The notes below the pieces were generated by a model. That model was not told the origin of the DNA. It did no database searches and saw nothing but the letters and a program-made list of their open reading frames with translations. This document shows, one piece after another, positions 54,927-62,783 of a stretch of 64,000 nucleotides of DNA; position 1 is the first letter of the stretch, and each line of letters begins with the position of its first letter. The stretch comes from Halomonas zincidurans B6 (GTDB taxonomy: Bacteria; Pseudomonadota; Gammaproteobacteria; Pseudomonadales; Halomonadaceae): NCBI RefSeq assembly GCF_000731955.1, contig NZ_JNCK01000001.1, positions 2,418,001-2,482,000 on the forward strand, written 5' to 3'. Both the position numbers and the translations under genes were made by a program.

Positions 54927-56528
54927 ATGCATGCCCTAACCCTTATCTCATTTTTCTTCTTTACCGGGCTGGTCGCTGCGATCACCTGGTGGGTCACACG
55001 CCGGGACGACCACAGCAGCACGCGTGGGTACTTCCTGGCCGGGCGCAGCCTGACCTTCCCGCTGATCGCCGGCTCGCTGCTGATGACCAACCTGTCCACC
55101 GAACAGATGGTCGGCCTCAACGGCAGCGCCTTCACCGATGGTCTGAGCGTCATGGCCTGGGAAGTGATCGCGGTCATCGCGCTGGTCGCGCTGGGGCTGT
55201 TCTTCCTGCCGCGTTTCTTGCGCAGCGGCATCGCCACGGTGCCGCAGCTGTTGTCGCTGCGTTTCGACAACACCACCCAGCTGATCTGTAACATCATCTT
55301 CCTGCTGGCCTACGCCGTGATCCTGTTGCCGATCATCCTGTACTCTGGAGCGATCGGCCTGCAGGGCATGCTCGACCTGCCGGGACTGACCGGCATTCAG
55401 TCCAGTACGACCCTGCTGTGGGGCAGTGTATGGGTCGTCGGCATCATCGGCTCGATCTATGCGCTGTTCGGCGGCCTGCGCACCGTTGCCGTGTCGGATA
55501 CCATCAACGGCGTCGGCCTGCTGATCGGCGGCTTCGTGGTCGTCTACTTCGGCCTGCAGGCAGTCAGTGACGGCAACGGCGTAATGGCCGGCTGGGAGAT
55601 TCTCAAGCAACAGAATCCCGAGAAACTCAACTCGATCGGCGGCCCGGAACAGCAGGTACCGTTCTCTACACTGTTCACCGGCGTGCTGCTGATCAACCTG
55701 TTCTACTGGACCACCAACCAGCAGATCATCCAGCGCACCTTCGCCGCCAAGACCCTCGCCGAGGGCCAGAAGGGCGTGCTGCTGACCGGCCTGCTCAAGC
55801 TGCTCGGACCGTTGTACCTGGTGCTGCCGGGGATCATCGCCTACAACCTGTATGCTGGCGAAGGCATCAAGGCCGATGCCGCCTACGGACAGCTGGTCTT
55901 CAACGTCATGCCGCCCTACCTCACCGGTTTCTTTGCCGCGGTGATGGTCGGCGCGATCCTGTCGTCGTTCAACTCGGCGCTCAACAGTACCACCACCCTG
56001 TTCAGCCTGGGTCTGTACAAGGGGGTGTTCAACAAGAACGCCAGCGAGCAGCAGGTGGTCCGCTCGGGCAAGATCTTCGGCTGGATCATGGCGGTCGCGG
56101 CGATGATCATCGCCCCCTTGCTGGCCGGTCAGGACAGCCTGTTCGGCTACCTGCAGAAGATGAACGCGCTGTACTTCATCCCGATCCTCGCCGTGGTAGT
56201 GGTCGGCCTGCTGACCAGGCGGGTACCGGCGATTGCCGCCAAGATCGCGCTGATCGGCGGCTGCCTGGTGATCGCCGCGGTCTACTTCGTCCCGCCGTTC
56301 ACCGGCCTGCTCGACTACATTCACAACTTCCACTTCGTGGGCCTGGTATTCGCGCTGCTGGTGATCATGATGCTGGTCATCGGCAAGCTCGCCCCGCGGG
56401 CGACGCCGTGGGTCCATGAAGACAGCGGCGAAGTCGACCTGACCCCGTGGAAAGGCGCCGTTCCGGCGGGCATCGTGCTGGTGGTGCTGGTCATCGCCAT
56501 CTACGCGGCCTTTGCCGGCGGCGTATAA
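54927..56528 (+). CDS. sodium:solute symporter (SSS/SLC5 family, YidK-like)
   Basis: A 533-aa polytopic transporter of about 14 helices. Family blocks are RGYFLAGRSLTFPLIAGSLLMTNLSTEQMVGLNGSAF near residues 33-69, VVGIIGSIYALFGGLRTVAVSDTINGVGLL, NLFYWTTNQQIIQRTFAAKTLAEGQKGVL and GFFAAVMVGAILSSFNSALNSTTTLFSLGLY with the sodium-site serines. It resembles the uncharacterised E. coli YidK and sugar-type SGLT carriers; a sugar or related solute is plausible but not shown. No metabolic partner gene is adjacent, so the substrate stays open. Confidence 0.87.
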   Translation: MHALTLISFFFFTGLVAAITWWVTRRDDHSSTRGYFLAGRSLTFPLIAGSLLMTNLSTEQMVGLNGSAFTDGLSVMAWEVIAVIALVALGLFFLPRFLRSGIATVPQLLSLRFDNTTQLICNIIFLLAYAVILLPIILYSGAIGLQGMLDLPGLTGIQSSTTLLWGSVWVVGIIGSIYALFGGLRTVAVSDTINGVGLLIGGFVVVYFGLQAVSDGNGVMAGWEILKQQNPEKLNSIGGPEQQVPFSTLFTGVLLINLFYWTTNQQIIQRTFAAKTLAEGQKGVLLTGLLKLLGPLYLVLPGIIAYNLYAGEGIKADAAYGQLVFNVMPPYLTGFFAAVMVGAILSSFNSALNSTTTLFSLGLYKGVFNKNASEQQVVRSGKIFGWIMAVAAMIIAPLLAGQDSLFGYLQKMNALYFIPILAVVVVGLLTRRVPAIAAKIALIGGCLVIAAVYFVPPFTGLLDYIHNFHFVGLVFALLVIMMLVIGKLAPRATPWVHEDSGEVDLTPWKGAVPAGIVLVVLVIAIYAAFAGGV

Positions 56529-56561
56529 TTCGCGGACCTCTCGAACTGCAACCGCTCCCTG

Positions 56562-56585
56562 CGACCCCGCCAAACGGCGGGGTCG
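56562..56585 (+). terminator. terminator after the sodium:solute symporter
   Basis: A 10-bp perfect stem (CGACCCCGCC at 56562-56571 with 56576-56585) and AAAC loop follow the symporter stop by 33 bases; the tail is only weakly T-rich (TTGCG). Confidence 0.72.
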
Positions 56586-56648
56586 TTGCGCTTGCATGCT
56601 CCGGCGATGGTCAGGTGAACGTTGCCGCCCCGTCCCGCCGAGGTGACA

Positions 56649-56702
56649 CTAGGGCCTGTTGACGTTTCGTCGCGGCCGCGACGAAACGTCAACAGGCCCT
56701 AG
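56649..56702. repeat. 54-bp perfect palindrome
   Basis: Two 27-base arms (56649-56675 and 56676-56702) are exact reverse complements with no spacer. The arm begins CTAGGGCCTGTTGACG and the centre is GCGGCCGC. It sits between the symporter terminator and the next MFS gene (ATG 56730). It looks like two fused terminal inverted repeats, as left when an IS or MITE loses its interior, or like a stand-alone palindromic mobile repeat. Any mRNA crossing it would form a very stable hairpin. Confidence 0.93.
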
Positions 56703-56729
56703 CGATATGCCTTAAACCGGACGCCAGCC

Positions 56730-57908
56730 ATGCCCTTGACCGTCACCCTGCTTTCGCTGTGCCAGGCGCTGCTGGTCAGCGGCAACATTCTGCTGATCGC
56801 TGTGTCGCCATTGATCGGTGTGCGCCTCGCTCCGGGGCCGGCCTGGGCCACCGCGCCGGTGGCCACTCAGCTGCTGGGCCTGATGTGCGCGACGATACCC
56901 GCCTCGCTGATCATGGCCCGACTGGGGCGCAAGCGCGGTTTCATGCTCGGCAACCTGCTGGGCATCGCCGGGGTCGGCGTAGCGGCCTGGGCGCTGCAAG
57001 CCGAGCGGTTCGTCCCGTTCATGCTGGGAACCTGGCTGATCGGCGTGGGTATCGGCTTCGGCACTCTTTACCGCTTCGCCGCGGTGGAGGCCGCTCCGCC
57101 GGTCTTGCGCGATCGCGCCATCGGGCTGGTGATGGGCGGCGGAGTACTGGCGGCCTTCCTCGGCCCGTGGCTGGCCCGGACCAGCCGCGAACTCACCGAC
57201 GTGCCCTTTCTGGGCAGCTTCCTGGGCCTCGGATTGCTCTATGCCCTGGCGCTGGTATTGCTCGCCTTCACCCGCCTGCCGCCAGCCCAGCGTACTCACG
57301 GCGAGGGGCCGGCGCGACCGCTGGGGGAGATCCTGCGCCAGCCGACATTCATTGTCGCCGCGCTCAGCGCGCTGGTCGGCTACGGGGTGATGAACCTGGC
57401 GATGACCGCCACGCCACTGGCCATGCAGCGCGCCGGCTTCACCTTCGATCACGTGGCCACCACCATTCAATGGCATGTGCTGGCGATGTTCCTGCCGTCC
57501 TTCGTCACCGGCCGGCTGACCGCACGCTTCGGCGCGCCGAGGATGATCGCCATCGGCTGCCTGCTGCTCGCCGGATGCGGCGTACTGGCCCAGTTCGAGG
57601 TGGGGCTGTACGGCTACTACGCGGCGCTGGTACTGCTCGGGCTGGGCTGGAACCTGACCTTTCTGCCCGCCACCGGCCTGCTTACCGAGACCTATCGCCC
57701 GGCCGAGAAGGCCCGCACCCAGGCCGCCAACGAGTGCCTGGTGTTTTCCACGGTGAGCCTTACCGCACTGCTTGCCGGGCCGCTCGAAGCCGGCCTCGGC
57801 TGGGCCGGCCTCAATGCCGTGTTGCTGCCGCTTTCGCTGTTACCGCTGGGCGCGCTGGCCTGGCTGCGACTTGCCAGCGGCGCTCAACGCCCCCAGATTA
57901 GAGGCTGA
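56730..57908 (+). CDS. MFS permease of unknown substrate
   Basis: A 392-aa, 12-helix major-facilitator protein. Motif A lies in ASLIMARLGRKRGFMLGNLLG at about residues 53-73, the second-half equivalent in SFVTGRLTARFGAPRMIAIGCLLLAG, and the GLGWNLTFLPATGLLTETYRPAEKARTQAANE block resembles putative multidrug or YcaD-type permeases. Substrate is unknown. The start lies 28 bases after the 54-bp palindrome, so its leader mRNA may contain half of that hairpin. It is followed closely by ycjX (23 bases), though a functional link is not evident. Confidence 0.82.
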   Translation: MPLTVTLLSLCQALLVSGNILLIAVSPLIGVRLAPGPAWATAPVATQLLGLMCATIPASLIMARLGRKRGFMLGNLLGIAGVGVAAWALQAERFVPFMLGTWLIGVGIGFGTLYRFAAVEAAPPVLRDRAIGLVMGGGVLAAFLGPWLARTSRELTDVPFLGSFLGLGLLYALALVLLAFTRLPPAQRTHGEGPARPLGEILRQPTFIVAALSALVGYGVMNLAMTATPLAMQRAGFTFDHVATTIQWHVLAMFLPSFVTGRLTARFGAPRMIAIGCLLLAGCGVLAQFEVGLYGYYAALVLLGLGWNLTFLPATGLLTETYRPAEKARTQAANECLVFSTVSLTALLAGPLEAGLGWAGLNAVLLPLSLLPLGALAWLRLASGAQRPQIRG

Positions 57909-57931
57909 ATTTCTCGGCGGATCTCGATTCC

Positions 57932-59338
57932 ATGCGCCAGACCCTGGCACGCGAAGTCAGCAATCTCATCGAACGCGGCCGTGACCGCCAGCTGCGCCTG
58001 GCAGTCACCGGGCTATCCCGGGCCGGCAAGACGGCCTTTCTCACCTCGCTGGTCCATCAGCTGCGTCACGCCGGGCTCGAGGCACGCCTCGACCTGTTGC
58101 CGGCGGCCCGCGAAGGGCGCCTGCTCGGCGCCCAGCGCATCGCCCAGGCGGACCTTGGCATACCGCGCTTTCCCTACGACCAGGCGCTGGCCGCGCTCGA
58201 TGCCGAGCCGCCGCGCTGGCCCGACCCGACCCGCGGCATCAGCGAGCTGCGCCTGCGCATTCGCTATCGCCCCGAACGCCACGGCCTGTTGGCCGGTTTC
58301 GCCAGCGACAGCGCGACCCTGACGCTGGATCTGTTCGATTACCCCGGCGAATGGCTGCTCGACCTGCCGCTGCTCGAGCACGACTACCTGAGCTGGTGCG
58401 AGCGCCAGCAGGCCTCGTTGAGCCCGGCGCGACGCGAGCTGGCCAGCGACTGGCTGGCCGCGATCGACGCGCTCGACCCCGCGGCCAGCGCCGACGAGGC
58501 CCGGCTGGCAGGCATCGCCGAGCACTATGCCGGTTACCTGCGCGCGGCCCGTGAAGCCGGCTTCGCCGACCTGCAGCCGGGGCGTTTCCTGCTGCCCGGC
58601 GATCTCGACGGTGCCCCGGTACTGCAGTTCTTCCCGCTGCCGGGCGTCGGCGAAGCGGACCGGGCGCGTCTCGAGGCGCTTCCCGAGGACAGCGTCTACC
58701 GCACCCTGGCGCGGCGCTTCGCCTATTATCAGCAGCACGTGGTCAAGCCGTTTTATCGCGAGCACTTTCGGCGCTTCGACCGGCAGATCGTGCTGGTGGA
58801 CGTGCTCGGCGCGCTGAACGCCGGGCCGGAACGCTTCGAGGACCTGTCGCGGGCCCTGGCGACGCTGATGAAGAGCTTCGACTACGGCAAGCGCAGCCTG
58901 CTCACGCGGCTGTTCGCGCCGCGCATCGACCGCCTGGCGATCGCCGCCACCAAGGCCGATCACGTTACCCCCGAGCAGCACGGCAAGCTGGTCGCTTTGC
59001 TCGAGGCGCTGCTCGCCGAGCCGATCAAGGACCTGCGCTATGCCGACATCCCGGTACGCGCGCTGTCGCTGGCCTCGCTGCGCGCCACCGAAGTGCATGA
59101 AGTCAGTCAACAGGGAACGCGCATCCCGGCACTGCGCGGCACCGACCTGGCCGGCGAGGCGCACTTGGTGTTTCCCGGCGAGGTTCCGGCGCGCCTGCCC
59201 CGCGCCGACTTCTGGGCCCGTCAAGGCTTCAGCTTCACCGCCTTTCGTCCGCTGCCCCGCGCCAGCCGCGGTGACGGCCTGCCGCACATTCGCCTGGACG
59301 CCGCCCTCGACTGGCTGATCGGAGACAAACTGACATGA
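57932..59338 (+). CDS. ycjX: YcjX-family P-loop GTPase-like protein
   Basis: A 468-aa YcjX/DUF463 protein. It has the P-loop GLSRAGKT at residues 27-34, then FLTSLVHQLRHAG, the Walker B-like LTLDLFDYPGEWLLDLPLL, FRRFDRQIVLVDVLGALNAGPERFEDLSRAL and LAIAATKADHVTPEQHGKL with a TKAD nucleotide-specificity motif. Homologues bind GTP and are induced by envelope or phage-type stress in enterics; exact role is unknown. It overlaps ycjF by an ATGA, the usual pairing. Confidence 0.92.
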   Translation: MRQTLAREVSNLIERGRDRQLRLAVTGLSRAGKTAFLTSLVHQLRHAGLEARLDLLPAAREGRLLGAQRIAQADLGIPRFPYDQALAALDAEPPRWPDPTRGISELRLRIRYRPERHGLLAGFASDSATLTLDLFDYPGEWLLDLPLLEHDYLSWCERQQASLSPARRELASDWLAAIDALDPAASADEARLAGIAEHYAGYLRAAREAGFADLQPGRFLLPGDLDGAPVLQFFPLPGVGEADRARLEALPEDSVYRTLARRFAYYQQHVVKPFYREHFRRFDRQIVLVDVLGALNAGPERFEDLSRALATLMKSFDYGKRSLLTRLFAPRIDRLAIAATKADHVTPEQHGKLVALLEALLAEPIKDLRYADIPVRALSLASLRATEVHEVSQQGTRIPALRGTDLAGEAHLVFPGEVPARLPRADFWARQGFSFTAFRPLPRASRGDGLPHIRLDAALDWLIGDKLT

Positions 59339-60432
59339 GCGACCCGCGCCCCCAGCAGCGCTTCACTCTCGAAAAAAACCTCGACGAACCCGACGCCGCG
59401 CGTGTCGGCGCCCACCCGGACCCGCGGCCGGCCGAGCACTACCCCGTCGAGCTAACGACCCAACGCCGCGACGCGGACGAGGCGCTGCCCCCGACCACCG
59501 GCGCCGCCCTGGAGCGTGGGCTGGGACGACCGCGCAAGCGCCGCTGGGGGCTTTTGACGCTGCTCGGCGGCAGCCTCACGCTGGGCGCCATCGAAGCCGG
59601 CGAGACGCTCTACCGGGCCTCGCTGGGCGGCGATTGGCTGAGCGGCGCCTGGAGCCTGCTCGGGCTGCTGGCACTCGCCCTGGGTGGCTCGGCGCTGCTG
59701 CGCGAGTTGTGGCGGCTACGCCGGCTGCGACGCCATGGCGCGCTACGCCAGCGCCTCGAGGGGCTGGACGCCGAAGCCGGCCGCACCGAAGCCGGCCGCG
59801 AGGCGCGCCAACTCGCCGAGTCGCTGCGCGAGCAGATGCAACTCGACCGCGACCATCCCCACTGGCAGGCCTTCCTGCAAGCGCATCAGTCCCACCACGA
59901 CGGCGCCGAGACACGTGCGCTACTGGCCCATCATGTACTCGCTCCGCGCGATCGAGAGGCGCGCCGACTGATTTCGCGAATGTCGGGGGACACCGCGGTG
60001 ATGGTCGCGGTCAGCCCGCTGACGCTGATCGACATGCTGTTGGTCGCCTGGCGCAACCTGGCGATGCTCGAGCGCATCGCCGCGCTGTATGGCCTGGAAC
60101 TCGGTTACGCCAGTCGGCTCAAGCTGTTTCGCCAGGTGCTCGCCAACCTGGCCTTCGCCGGCGCCAGCGAAATCGCCTCCGAGGCCAGCATGGAGCTGTT
60201 CTCGATGAATCTCGCCAGCAAGCTCTCGGTACGCGCCGGCCAGGGGCTCGGCGTGGGGCTGTTGTCGGCGCGCCTGGGGCTGCGCGCGCTGCGCCTCACC
60301 CGTCCGCTGCCGTTTGCCGACGCCGAGGCGCCGCGCATCGCCGATCTGCGCAGCGAACTCTGGCAGCGCCTGCGCCGGCTCGAGACACCCGGCGAGAGCG
60401 ACCGGTCCGCGTCGCATCGATCGGAACCATGA
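59335..60432 (+). CDS. ycjF: YcjF-family membrane protein (DUF697/TIGR01620)
   Basis: A 365-aa membrane protein. A basic and proline-rich N terminus is followed by two hydrophobic helices (LLTLLGGSLTLGAIEAG and LSGAWSLLGLLALALGGSALL, about residues 72-120), then the DUF697 region with ISRMSGDTAVMVAVSPLTLIDMLLVAWRNLAMLERIAALYGLELGYASRLKLFRQVL and SEASMELFSMNLASKLSVRAGQGLGVGLLSARLGLRAL. It is the regular partner of YcjX; the stop and start overlap as ATGA. Function in the envelope is unproven. Confidence 0.9.
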   Translation: MSDPRPQQRFTLEKNLDEPDAARVGAHPDPRPAEHYPVELTTQRRDADEALPPTTGAALERGLGRPRKRRWGLLTLLGGSLTLGAIEAGETLYRASLGGDWLSGAWSLLGLLALALGGSALLRELWRLRRLRRHGALRQRLEGLDAEAGRTEAGREARQLAESLREQMQLDRDHPHWQAFLQAHQSHHDGAETRALLAHHVLAPRDREARRLISRMSGDTAVMVAVSPLTLIDMLLVAWRNLAMLERIAALYGLELGYASRLKLFRQVLANLAFAGASEIASEASMELFSMNLASKLSVRAGQGLGVGLLSARLGLRALRLTRPLPFADAEAPRIADLRSELWQRLRRLETPGESDRSASHRSEP

Positions 60433-60447
60433 GCCGAGGCGCTCCCG

Positions 60448-61542
60448 TCAGCGCCGGACATCACCGCCAGCGGTCGGTTCAGGCGCCTGCTCGACGGGTG
60501 GGTCCTGCCGCTCCAGCCAACCTTTCACATATACACGCTGCACGAGGATCATGCCCAGCACGATCAATGGCTCGGCCACCAGCATGCCCAACAGCCCGGC
60601 CACCAGCCCCAGCCATACCTGCACGATCAATAACAAACCGGGTGGAATACTGACCGCCTCGCGCTGGATGAGCGGCGTGACCAGATAACTTTCCAGCGTC
60701 TGAACGCCGGTATAGAGCACGGCGACATGCAGCATGGCCGTCGAATCGACCGAAAAGGCCACCAGCAAGGCGGGAACCGCCGAAAAGAGCGGTCCCAGAT
60801 AGGGAATGAACGATAGCAGCGCCGCCAGCAGACCCAGCGACAAGGCCATCGGGATTCCCAACGCCCAGAGGCCAACGCCCGCCAGCAAGCCTACGGCAGT
60901 CATTGAAGCAAGCCGACCAAGCAGCCACCAGGCCAGCTTGTGCTTGATGGCTTCCAGCACGACGGCCGCACCCTCGCGATGTGCAGGCGTGATGAGCTTT
61001 ATCAGACCGGTTCGATAGATCCCGGGATCGAAAGCGATGAACAGACCGATAAACACCACCACCACGACGTTGAGCAACGCCCCGAACGTCGTCGAGAACA
61101 CCGTCGAGACCCGTGTGGACCAGCTACTGAGATTAGCGTCAGGCGACGGATTCTCGCTGATCCATTCGATGATCTGCGAACCCATCGGCCACTGGCTTAG
61201 CATCGTCTTCAGCTCAACCAGCGAGCCGGGCAGCGTCTCGGCGAGTTGCTCGAACTGTTGGCCAATGCTGAACGCGAAGTTCACACTGAAGGCGGCGAGC
61301 AGGCCGCTGATCACAAGCAACACGACCAGCAGCGCCCAGCGACGGGACAGAAAACTATGCCGACATAGCCAACCCGCCGGAAGTGAAAAGGCCAAGGCCA
61401 GCAGCAAGCCCACGAAGACCATCAGCAGGATTTCGAAACCGAACCAGAGCGTGGCCAGTATCGCCACCGTGGCAGCGGCAACGCCGGCCGCTATCCAGAC
61501 CTTGCGCGTATAGTCACGCAAGCGCTCGCTGTTCGCTGCCAT
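60448..61542 (-). CDS. AI-2E/TqsA-PerM family permease
   Basis: A 364-aa membrane protein with the family layout: two N-terminal helices, a long periplasmic-type segment (FSIGQQFEQLAETLPGSLVELK), then five or six helices with GLLAALLSFIPYLGPLFSAVPALLVAF and VSIPPGLLLIVQVWLGLVAGLLGMLVAEPL. Some members export autoinducer-2; most have unknown substrates, and others act as Na+/H+ antiporters in halophiles. No quorum-sensing genes are nearby. ATG 61542 has AAGGAG 13 bases upstream; 61560 is possible. It is convergent with ycjF. Confidence 0.86.
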   Translation of the reverse strand: MAANSERLRDYTRKVWIAAGVAAATVAILATLWFGFEILLMVFVGLLLALAFSLPAGWLCRHSFLSRRWALLVVLLVISGLLAAFSVNFAFSIGQQFEQLAETLPGSLVELKTMLSQWPMGSQIIEWISENPSPDANLSSWSTRVSTVFSTTFGALLNVVVVVFIGLFIAFDPGIYRTGLIKLITPAHREGAAVVLEAIKHKLAWWLLGRLASMTAVGLLAGVGLWALGIPMALSLGLLAALLSFIPYLGPLFSAVPALLVAFSVDSTAMLHVAVLYTGVQTLESYLVTPLIQREAVSIPPGLLLIVQVWLGLVAGLLGMLVAEPLIVLGMILVQRVYVKGWLERQDPPVEQAPEPTAGGDVRR

Positions 61543-61580
61543 GATGACGCTCCTTGTCACAGGACAATGGCATAACGCGG

Positions 61581-62393
61581 CTACCTCGCCGCGACATTCA
61601 ACGCGAAATATTCGCGCAACCGCCGGGCGACGCCGGACGAGTGGTGGTGGCCAATGCGCACGGCACCGGGAATCCGCCGTGCAAGCTCGGGATGGGCGTT
61701 TTCCATGATGAAGCCATGACCGACCAACGCCAGCATCTCGGCGTCATTGAGGTTATCGCCGAACGCCAGGCAACGCTCGGCGGGGATTTCGAGGCGCGCC
61801 ATCAGGCGCTCGAGGGTGGCGCCCTTGTTGACACCCTCGGCCATGATCTCCAGCGAGTCGGCCATCGAGTAGGTCACGTGCAAACGCGTGCCCAGGCTGT
61901 CGTTGATGCTCTGCTCGAGGGTCGCCAGGGCCTCGGGATCGCCGATACACAATACCTTGCCGACGCCGCTGCCATCGTGGGCTTCGAGATCGGCGATCCG
62001 ATAGCGAAAACCGCTGTGCGCGTGCAACGCCATCAACTCGGGAGCCGGCGCGTCGATCAACCACTCGTCGCCGGTATAGAGATTGAGCCGAATCGCGGCA
62101 TCGCGGGGCAGCTCGACCAGCGCTCGGACCAGTTCGGCCGGCACCCACTGCTCGGCAATCAGGCTGTCGTCGGGCGCGTAGAGATGCGCGCCATTGGTGC
62201 TGATGACATGGGCGGGGACACCCAGCCTCCGGCGGAACGCGGCAATATCGTGAAAGTGGCGGCCCGATGCCAGCGCCAGATGATGGCCCTGGGCAGCCAG
62301 GGCCTGAAAGGTCTCGATGGTCAATTCATCGAGACCGTGCTGGGCATTGAGCAGGGTCTTGTCCAGATCGGTGACAATCAGATGGGACTGCAT
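61581..62393 (-). CDS. Cof-type HAD-IIB family phosphatase
   Basis: A 270-aa HAD phosphatase. Motif I is LIVTDLDKTLLN (DxDxT, residues about 6-16), motif II LALASGR, motif III around NKGATLERLM, and motif IV FGDNLNDAEML near the C terminus. The cap domain is type IIB. Cof-type enzymes dephosphorylate sugar phosphates, phosphorylated vitamins or similar small molecules; the substrate is not readable here. The start at 62393 (MQSHLIV) has AGGAAA upstream; a longer in-frame ATG at 62480 adds 29 unrelated residues. Confidence 0.9.
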   Translation of the reverse strand: MQSHLIVTDLDKTLLNAQHGLDELTIETFQALAAQGHHLALASGRHFHDIAAFRRRLGVPAHVISTNGAHLYAPDDSLIAEQWVPAELVRALVELPRDAAIRLNLYTGDEWLIDAPAPELMALHAHSGFRYRIADLEAHDGSGVGKVLCIGDPEALATLEQSINDSLGTRLHVTYSMADSLEIMAEGVNKGATLERLMARLEIPAERCLAFGDNLNDAEMLALVGHGFIMENAHPELARRIPGAVRIGHHHSSGVARRLREYFALNVAAR

Positions 62394-62519
62394 GCAGTTT
62401 CCTGTGACCAGTTTGTCACTCAGGCTACCGCAAAATGGCCACTCGGTAACGGCGGAGATCGCAAGTCCCCGCCGATCCACTTTGCCGACACCCCTGACGC
62501 TTGCCGGGCCGGGTCCTCC

Positions 62520-62750
62520 TCAGCCCGCCTGGCGTTCGTGCTTGAGGCATGCCACGGCCTCTCGCGCCAATGGCGACAGATCCGAGCCATCGTCGTCCAG
62601 GTAGGCGATGATCCGGGCCTTCATGCTGCGGGCCCAGAATTTCTGCAGGTGCATCGCCACGCGCTGCGCGGCCTGCGCCTTTTCACCGTGCTGGTTGGCA
62701 GCGATCTGGTTGACCATCTTGATCAATTGCTGCAGTTGCTGATCGCTCAT
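62520..62750 (-). CDS. fdsD: formate dehydrogenase delta subunit
   Basis: A 76-aa protein matching FdsD. It has LIKMVNQIAANQ at the start, HLQKFWARSMKARIIAYLDDDGSDLSPLAREAVA in the middle and end, which is the family's conserved core. FdsD accompanies the NAD-dependent, molybdenum-containing formate dehydrogenase FdsABG. It lies 33 bases after the alpha-subunit gene on the same strand, which is the usual end of the fds operon. GGGAGA precedes the ATG. Confidence 0.9.
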   Translation of the reverse strand: MSDQQLQQLIKMVNQIAANQHGEKAQAAQRVAMHLQKFWARSMKARIIAYLDDDGSDLSPLAREAVACLKHERQAG

Positions 62751-62783
62751 CGGGCATCTCCCTGCGGCGAATCCTGAGTGAGG

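Noticed and set aside
54948..56597. 549-aa minus-strand frame
   Set aside because: Shadow of the sodium:solute symporter, with Asp/His/Gln-rich sequence typical of antisense frames.
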